Assembly: GCA_035465695.1 (NCBI GenBank)
Contig: DATIVR010000204.1
Coordinates: 1 to 16,473 of the forward strand
Origin: DASUBN01 sp035465695
GTDB lineage: Bacteria; Pseudomonadota; Gammaproteobacteria; Natronospirales; REEB76
Direction of reading: 5' to 3'
DNA length: 16,473 nt
Shown piece after piece: positions 12,117 to 16,473 of this stretch (position 1 is its first letter; each line of letters begins with the position of its first letter). The notes under the pieces are model-generated. The model ran no database searches and was not told where the DNA came from. It saw only the letters and a program-made list of their open reading frames with translations. A program made the position numbers and the translations under genes.

Positions 12117-14132
12117 ATGAAGAAAGCGCTGAAGATCACCGGCATCGTCGTAGGGATACTGGTGCTCTTGGTCATCCTGATGGCGGTGGCCTTGCCCTTC
12201 ATCTTCAACCCCAACAGTTTCAAGGATGACATCGCGCGCATGGTCAAACAGCGGACCGGCCGCGAGCTCGTGATCCAGGGCGACATCAAGCTCTCCATCT
12301 TCCCGTGGCTCGGCATGCAGATCGGTCCCATGGAGCTGTCCAACGCACAAGGGTTCGGCAGCGTGCCGTTCGCCTCCATCAACGAGACCGACGTGCACGT
12401 GGCCTTCTGGCCGCTGCTGCACCACGAGGTCAAGGTGGGCGAGGTCAAGCTGAACGGCCTCAACCTGGACCTGGAGCAGGACGCCGACGGCCACAACAAC
12501 TGGCATGACATCCGCGAGCGTCTGGTCCATTCCTCGCCGCAAGGCGGCGAGGAAGACGCCGGCCGCAACGTGGACCTCAGTGTCGCCGGCGTGGACATCA
12601 CCGACAGCCAGGTGCGGTGGACCGACGCGCAGAAGCACCAGCAATACACCATCAGTGACTTCACCCTGAAGCTCGGCGCATTCGCTTCGGCGAAACCCTT
12701 GTCGGTGGATTCCGCATTCGACTTCACCGGCACCAATCCCGCGGTGCAAGGCCACCTCGATTTCACCGGCACCGGCATGGCCGACCTGGAGCACCGCCTC
12801 TACAGCGCCGACGAGGCCAAACTGGAGATGCAGGCCCAGGGCGATGCGGTGCCCGGCGGCCAGCTCAAGTCCACGCTGCGTTGGCAGCATCTGGCCTACA
12901 ACGCCGAGCAGGCCAGCCTCGCCGTGAACGGGCTCGATGCCGATGCCTACGGCATGAGCCTGCACCTGGAAGCCCAGGGCAAGGACATCGGCAAGGGCGC
13001 GAGTTTCAGCGGCAGCGCCAAGCTGGCGCGCTTCTCGCCGCGCGACGTACTGAAGGCGCTCGGGCATCCGAACCTCACCGACACGCGCGACGCTACCGCG
13101 TTCTCTTCGGCGGCCGGCAGCTTCGGTTTCGTGGCGGACGGCTCGTCCGCCGCCTTCAGCGGCCTGGATTTCACGCTCGACGACACCCACCTGACCGGTG
13201 ATGCGGCGCTCAAGGACTTCAAGACCCGCGCCATGACGTTCAACCTGACCGTGGACAAGCTGGATGTCGACCGCTACCTGCCGCCCCAACAACTGGGGAC
13301 GCCGGATCGCCCGCGCGAGGAGATAGACCTCGACAAGGTGGGCGTGCCGTTGCGCACCTTGCGTGCACTCAGTCTGGACGGCCATCTCCACGTAGGCAGC
13401 TTCACGTTGCTCGGTGCCAAGGCCGGCGACCTGGATGTGACGGTGAACTCCGCGGGTGGCCTCATGACCGTGAAGCCGCTCACCGCCAACCTCTACGGCG
13501 GCAGCCTGGAAGCGGATCTCACCGTGGATGCCACCGATCTCGATCCCGTGGCCGAGCCGAAGGTCAGCGAGGACTTCACGTTGAAAGGCGTGCAGGCGCA
13601 AGCGCTGGGCCAGGATCTGTTCAAGGCCGCCAAGCTCTCGGGGACCTTCGACCTCACGGGTTCGGTGCACGGTGTCGGACGGCTGATCGGCACGTTGCGC
13701 CGCACCGTCAGCGGCAAGGTCGGCTTCAAGATCAAGAGTGGCGCCGTGGAAGGCGTGAACGTATGGGACGCCATCGTGCGCGAGTATGCCCGCCGCGAGG
13801 GCCGCGCCGTACCCAAGGCTGCTGCACCCCGTACCGAATTCAACGAGATGCGCGGCACCGCCAGTATCAGCCGCGGCATGCTCAGCAACCGCGACTTCTT
13901 CGCATCGCTGCCGGGTCTGAGCCTGTCGGGCGCCGGCAAGCTGGACCTGGCCGACCTCACTCTCGACTATCAATTGAAGGGCCACGTCATCGGCAACGCG
14001 CCGGGTGCCGCCGGACTGAAAGGCAGCGTCGTACCCGTGTACGTTAGCGGTACTCTCGGCCGGATCAGCGTGCAGCCGGACCTGACGGCGGTGGCCCGGC
14101 CCAAGGCGTCGGCCGCAGGTGCCGGGGAATAG
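12117..14132 (+). CDS. AsmA-family inner-membrane/periplasmic protein
   Basis: This is a 671-residue protein anchored by one N-terminal transmembrane helix (about 7-30) after the start M-K-K-A. The AsmA domain follows, with the typical opening F-N-P-N-S-F-K-D-D-I (29-38) and G-R-E-L-V-I-Q-G-D-I-K-L-S-I-F-P-W-L-G (48-66). The rest is beta-rich periplasmic sequence, and the AsmA C-terminal block is near 580-640, with R-G-T-A-S-I-S-R-G and L-S-G-A-G-K-L-D-L-A. AsmA-like proteins form long grooves thought to move phospholipid across the periplasm or to assist outer-membrane assembly. The gene lies before mutY-yggX, as in other gammaproteobacteria. The Shine-Dalgarno sequence is weak. I leave the symbol blank because several AsmA paralogues usually exist in one genome. 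Confidence 0.92.
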   Translation: MKKALKITGIVVGILVLLVILMAVALPFIFNPNSFKDDIARMVKQRTGRELVIQGDIKLSIFPWLGMQIGPMELSNAQGFGSVPFASINETDVHVAFWPLLHHEVKVGEVKLNGLNLDLEQDADGHNNWHDIRERLVHSSPQGGEEDAGRNVDLSVAGVDITDSQVRWTDAQKHQQYTISDFTLKLGAFASAKPLSVDSAFDFTGTNPAVQGHLDFTGTGMADLEHRLYSADEAKLEMQAQGDAVPGGQLKSTLRWQHLAYNAEQASLAVNGLDADAYGMSLHLEAQGKDIGKGASFSGSAKLARFSPRDVLKALGHPNLTDTRDATAFSSAAGSFGFVADGSSAAFSGLDFTLDDTHLTGDAALKDFKTRAMTFNLTVDKLDVDRYLPPQQLGTPDRPREEIDLDKVGVPLRTLRALSLDGHLHVGSFTLLGAKAGDLDVTVNSAGGLMTVKPLTANLYGGSLEADLTVDATDLDPVAEPKVSEDFTLKGVQAQALGQDLFKAAKLSGTFDLTGSVHGVGRLIGTLRRTVSGKVGFKIKSGAVEGVNVWDAIVREYARREGRAVPKAAAPRTEFNEMRGTASISRGMLSNRDFFASLPGLSLSGAGKLDLADLTLDYQLKGHVIGNAPGAAGLKGSVVPVYVSGTLGRISVQPDLTAVARPKASAAGAGE

Positions 14133-14193
14133 TCCAGGTCCCGGACGCGTCGTCCTCTCGGGCGGGGTGGTCCCGCGGAAGAGGCAGGCGGTG

Positions 14194-14820
14194 ATGCGTT
14201 GCGCATCACTGGCGATCCTCATCTTCCTGCCCGTCCTCGCCGCCGGCGCGGATTTCCGCAGCTTCGACGTGTCGCGTGCTGACGATACCTACCAGATCCA
14301 GGCGTTGGTCTATCTCGCTGCGCCACCCCAGGCGGTGTTCGCCGTGCTCACGGATTACGACCACTTCACCCGCATCTCAGGCAGCATCGTGCAGAGCCAC
14401 CGTGTCCGGCAGCTCGACGCGAACGATGCACTGGTCTATACCGACACCCGCTTCTGTGCGTTATTCTTCTGCCGCCACGTCAAGGAGATGCAGAAGGTCA
14501 CGCAGACCCCGCCCGGTGACATCGTCTCCACGGTGTTGCCGGAGCAGAGCGACAACGTGAAGTCCGGAAGCGCCAGCCTGCACATGCAAGCAGAGGGCGA
14601 GGGCACGTTGCTGCATTGGCGGATTCGGCTGCAACCCGGGTTCTGGGTGCCGCCGCTCCTGGGCCCCTATCTGGTGGAGCGCAGTCTCAGGACCGAAGGG
14701 CACCGCTCCGCGGACGGCGTGGAGAAACTGGCGCGGGAACGGGCCCATTTGGCGCCGCTGGACGGCGCGGAGCAGCATGGCAAAGAGCCGAGCAAAGACC
14801 CGACACACGGTGCGCCCTGA
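14194..14820 (+). CDS. Exported SRPBCC/START-like small-ligand protein
   Basis: This is a 208-residue protein. Residues 1-19 look like a cleavable signal peptide ending A-A-G-A. The mature part has the SRPBCC pattern: an L-x-A-P-P-Q-A-V-F-A-V-L-T-D-Y-D-H-F motif (41-58), a central strand region with two cysteines (Cys88, Cys93), and the C-terminal helix beginning L-G-P-Y-L-V-E-R-S-L (156-165), as in polyketide-cyclase/coenzyme Q-binding-like proteins. A hydrophobic-ligand role in the periplasm is an inference from the fold. ATG 14194 is chosen because it begins the signal peptide; GTG 14191 is adjacent, and ATG 14119 would overlap asmA and place charged residues before the signal. It overlaps mutY by 44 bp. 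Confidence 0.78.
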   Translation: MRCASLAILIFLPVLAAGADFRSFDVSRADDTYQIQALVYLAAPPQAVFAVLTDYDHFTRISGSIVQSHRVRQLDANDALVYTDTRFCALFFCRHVKEMQKVTQTPPGDIVSTVLPEQSDNVKSGSASLHMQAEGEGTLLHWRIRLQPGFWVPPLLGPYLVERSLRTEGHRSADGVEKLARERAHLAPLDGAEQHGKEPSKDPTHGAP

Positions 14821-15862
14821 GGCGGTGTTTGCCGCGCGACTGCTCCGCTGGTTCGTGCGCCACGGACGACACGACCTTCCCTGGCAGAAGCGGCGCACCC
14901 CTTACCGGGTTTGGATCTCCGAGATCATGTTGCAGCAGACCCAGGTGGCGACCGTCATCCCCTACTACCGGCGCTTCATGGCGCGGTTCCCCACGGTCGG
15001 GGCGCTGGCCGCCGCGCCTGTGGACGAGGTGCTGCACCTCTGGACCGGCCTCGGTTACTACGCCCGCGCCCGCAACCTGCACAAGGCCGCGCAACTGATC
15101 CGTGACCGGCACGGCGGCCGCTTCCCCCGCGCCATGGAGGCCGTGCAGGCTCTGCCGGGCATAGGCCGCTCCACCGCCGGAGCGATACTGGCGATATCTG
15201 CCGGCCAGCGGCATCCCATCCTCGATGGCAATGTGAAGCGCGTGCTCACACGTCACGGCGCCGTCCCTGGCTGGCCGGGTGACCCGCACGTGGAGGCGCG
15301 GCTCTGGGAACTGGCGGAGGGATACACGCCCAAGTCCCGTGCGGCCGAATACACCCAGGCCATCATGGACCTCGGCGCGACGCTCTGTACCCGCAGCAAG
15401 CCACGCTGCGGTGAATGCCCGGTGGCGGCAGACTGCATGGCACGTAGACTAGGCAAGCAGCCGGAGTTCCCTTCGCCCAAGCCCCGCAAGGCCATGCCGG
15501 TGAAGCGCACCCGTATGCTGCTGCTGCTGGCGGAAGGAAGCGTGTTCCTGGAACGGCGTCCGCCCGCAGGCATCTGGGGCGGACTCTGGGGGTTCCCGGA
15601 GGTCGCTGCCGGCGCCGATGCGCGCGCCTGGTGCCGCACCCGCTTCGGAGCGGCGCCACGTCGCGTACGCGAGCTTGTGCCGCTGCGGCACACCTTCAGT
15701 CATTTCCACCTGGACATCGAGCCGGTGGAGGTGCAGCTGGCTGGCACCGGTGCGGTGCAGGAAGGCGAGAACCGCTGGCACCCTCTTGGTGAACCGGTAC
15801 GCGTGGGCCTGGCGGCGCCGGTGAAGAAGTGGTTGGATGGACTGACAATCGACGAGGAATGA
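14777..15862 (+). CDS. mutY: A/G-specific adenine glycosylase MutY
   Basis: This 361-residue base-excision repair enzyme removes adenine mispaired with 8-oxoguanine. It has the catalytic glutamate in S-E-I-M-L-Q-Q-T-Q-V (Glu49), the helix-hairpin-helix L-P-G-I-G-R-S-T-A (126-134), the catalytic aspartate Asp150 in I-L-D-G-N-V-K-R, and the four iron-sulfur cluster cysteines Cys204, Cys211, Cys214 and Cys220 spaced C-x6-C-x2-C-x5-C. The C-terminal NUDIX-like domain (about 242-350), which recognises 8-oxoguanine, includes the F-S-H loop (307-309). Length is close to the E. coli enzyme (350). Its start lies inside the end of the SRPBCC gene, and the first residues are basic and not conserved. A downstream start would remove little. 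It is followed directly by yggX, the usual gammaproteobacterial pair. Confidence 0.97.
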   Translation: MAKSRAKTRHTVRPEAVFAARLLRWFVRHGRHDLPWQKRRTPYRVWISEIMLQQTQVATVIPYYRRFMARFPTVGALAAAPVDEVLHLWTGLGYYARARNLHKAAQLIRDRHGGRFPRAMEAVQALPGIGRSTAGAILAISAGQRHPILDGNVKRVLTRHGAVPGWPGDPHVEARLWELAEGYTPKSRAAEYTQAIMDLGATLCTRSKPRCGECPVAADCMARRLGKQPEFPSPKPRKAMPVKRTRMLLLLAEGSVFLERRPPAGIWGGLWGFPEVAAGADARAWCRTRFGAAPRRVRELVPLRHTFSHFHLDIEPVEVQLAGTGAVQEGENRWHPLGEPVRVGLAAPVKKWLDGLTIDEE

Positions 15863-15864
15863 AG

Positions 15865-16137
15865 ATGGCGAAGACGGTGCACTGTGTGTTGCTTAAGCAG
15901 GAGTTGCCGGGCCTGGAGCGGCCTCCCTATCCCGGTGTATTGGGCCAGCGCATCTACGACAACGTGTCCCAACAGGCCTGGCAGCAATGGCTGCGCCACC
16001 AGACCATGCTCATCAACGAGTATCGGCTTTCGGTCATAGATCCGAAAGCGCGGAAGTTCCTGGAGGCGGAGATGGAGAAGTTCTTCTTCGGTGAAGGTGC
16101 TACGAAACCGGAAGGTTTTACACCGCCGGCAAGCTGA
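15865..16137 (+). CDS. yggX: Probable Fe(2+)-trafficking protein YggX
   Basis: This 90-residue protein aligns end to end with E. coli YggX, including Cys7, the Y-P-G-x-L-G-x-R-I-Y segment (22-31), A-W-x-x-W-x-x-H-Q-T-M-L-I-N-E (38-52) and the C-terminal E-G-(F/Y)-T-P. YggX protects iron-sulfur enzymes from oxidative damage and is proposed to handle ferrous iron. The start at 15865 matches the family N-terminus and has GAGGA 6 bp upstream; ATG 15859 overlaps the mutY stop and is too near that site. It begins two bases after the mutY stop, so the two genes are probably co-transcribed. Its link to MutY, an iron-sulfur enzyme of oxidative-damage repair, fits this pairing. Confidence 0.96.
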   Translation: MAKTVHCVLLKQELPGLERPPYPGVLGQRIYDNVSQQAWQQWLRHQTMLINEYRLSVIDPKARKFLEAEMEKFFFGEGATKPEGFTPPAS

Positions 16138-16172
16138 GAAATTGAGACGACATCCCTATCGAAATCCCTTTT

Positions 16173-16348
16173 CGCTCCCTCCCGGGAGCGAGCCACTTTC
16201 TTGTCGCGACAAGAAAGTGGCCAAAGAAACGCTCCCCCCGGATGCCGGCCCGAAGACGGGCTTAAGCTGCGCGCTTCGCTCGCTGCGCAGCTTCACACAC
16301 GAGGCATCCATGCCTCGCGTGTGAAGGCGCCGCCTTCCTGGCGGCGCC
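16173..16348. repeat. Array of five hairpins in the right intergenic region
   Basis: Downstream of yggX there are five inverted repeats in 176 bp: CGCTCCC/GGGAGCG (16173-16190, loop 4); a perfect 30-bp palindrome (16192-16221) with 15-base arms; AAGCTGCGC/GCGCAGCTT (16264-16293, loop 12); a 15-position stem at 16292-16325 with one A-C mismatch and loop TCCA; and GGCGCCGCC/GGCGGCGCC (16326-16348, loop 5). The palindrome resembles the one at the left edge of the window. No T-tract follows, so they are not classic terminators. The 336 bp after yggX contain no credible gene. Confidence 0.65.
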
Positions 16349-16373
16349 CTTCGGCTTGGCTTGCTCGCTCCAG

Positions 16374-16473
16374 TGCTCGCCGGCATCCAAGGGGGTTTTG
16401 AAGAACCAAGCCGGAGCCGGTGAGTTCTTGCATCGCTCGGCGGCCTCAAAGGGGGTGGTTGAGCACTTCAACG
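16374..16473. repeat. Imperfect repeat of about 60-bp period at the right edge
   Basis: Two similar stretches, with CAAGGGGGT at 16388 and CAAAGGGGGT at 16447, are each preceded by a GCTCG(C/G)CGGC(A/C)TC-like run and followed by a TTTTGAAGAAC or GGTTGAGCAC run. The second copy runs to the window edge, so the full number of units cannot be seen. No reading frame looks real here. Confidence 0.5.

Noticed and set aside
10160..12778. An 872-residue open frame antisense to the GAF-GGDEF-EAL and asmA genes
   Set aside because: It spans two real genes and their gap on the other strand, shows no domain pattern, and its composition is that of an antisense frame.
12114..14222. A 702-residue open frame antisense to the AsmA gene
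   Set aside because: It mirrors the coding frame of a clear AsmA protein; long antisense frames are common in GC-rich genes. The translation has no recognisable domain and is rich in His, Gly and Arg as expected for a shadow.
16156..16449. Small open frames on both strands in the right intergenic region
   Set aside because: They run through hairpins and repeats, have no family resemblance and no ribosome binding site that stands out.

Overview
The window looks like an ordinary chromosomal stretch from a GC-rich gammaproteobacterium. The basis is the gene neighbourhood (asmA-like gene, mutY, yggX in a row; thiS-thiG-trmB in a row), the close match of TrmB, MutY and YggX to the Escherichia coli proteins as I know them, and uniformly GC-rich codon use. 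A lineage near Xanthomonadales/Nevskiales is possible, but that is inference and cannot be settled from the window.

Left part, minus strand (about 5400 down to 95): thiS, thiG and trmB, then an MCE-type lipid-transport module of permease, ATPase, MCE substrate-binding subunit and TPR-like lipoprotein. Gaps are small (69, 3 and 62 bp, then a 4-bp overlap, 8 bp and another 4-bp overlap). No convincing terminator interrupts the series, so all seven genes may be one transcription unit starting upstream of thiS. The ATPase has lost its ABC signature motif and Q-loop glutamine, and the module lacks MlaB and MlaC.

Centre: a tRNA-Gly(CCC) gene with a recognisable promoter, divergent from thiS. On the plus strand follows a signalling cassette: a membrane-bound histidine kinase with four PAS domains, a NarL/LuxR-type response regulator, a stand-alone receiver protein, and a GAF-GGDEF-EAL protein. 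The EAL domain has its full set of catalytic residues, while the GGDEF domain lacks two ligand-binding aspartates. The cassette is therefore likely to adjust cyclic-di-GMP, mainly by degrading it. Its intergenic regions are rich in structure: a row of hairpins ending in a terminator-like stem between kinase and regulator, and a TCAGGGA palindrome plus a third half-site before the receiver gene.

Right part, plus strand (12117 to 16137): an AsmA-family envelope protein, a small exported SRPBCC/START-like protein, the adenine glycosylase MutY and the iron-trafficking protein YggX, closely packed or overlapping.

Both ends of the window lie outside genes and carry related TTTCTTTG/CAAAGAAA-type palindromes. 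The right end (16138-16473) is a dense array of hairpins followed by an imperfect 60-bp-period repeat, probably a dispersed intergenic repeat family. I see no CRISPR array, transposase, phage gene or rRNA. The least conventional items are the degenerate MCE ATPase, the degenerate GGDEF domain, and the regulatory architecture of the signalling cassette.
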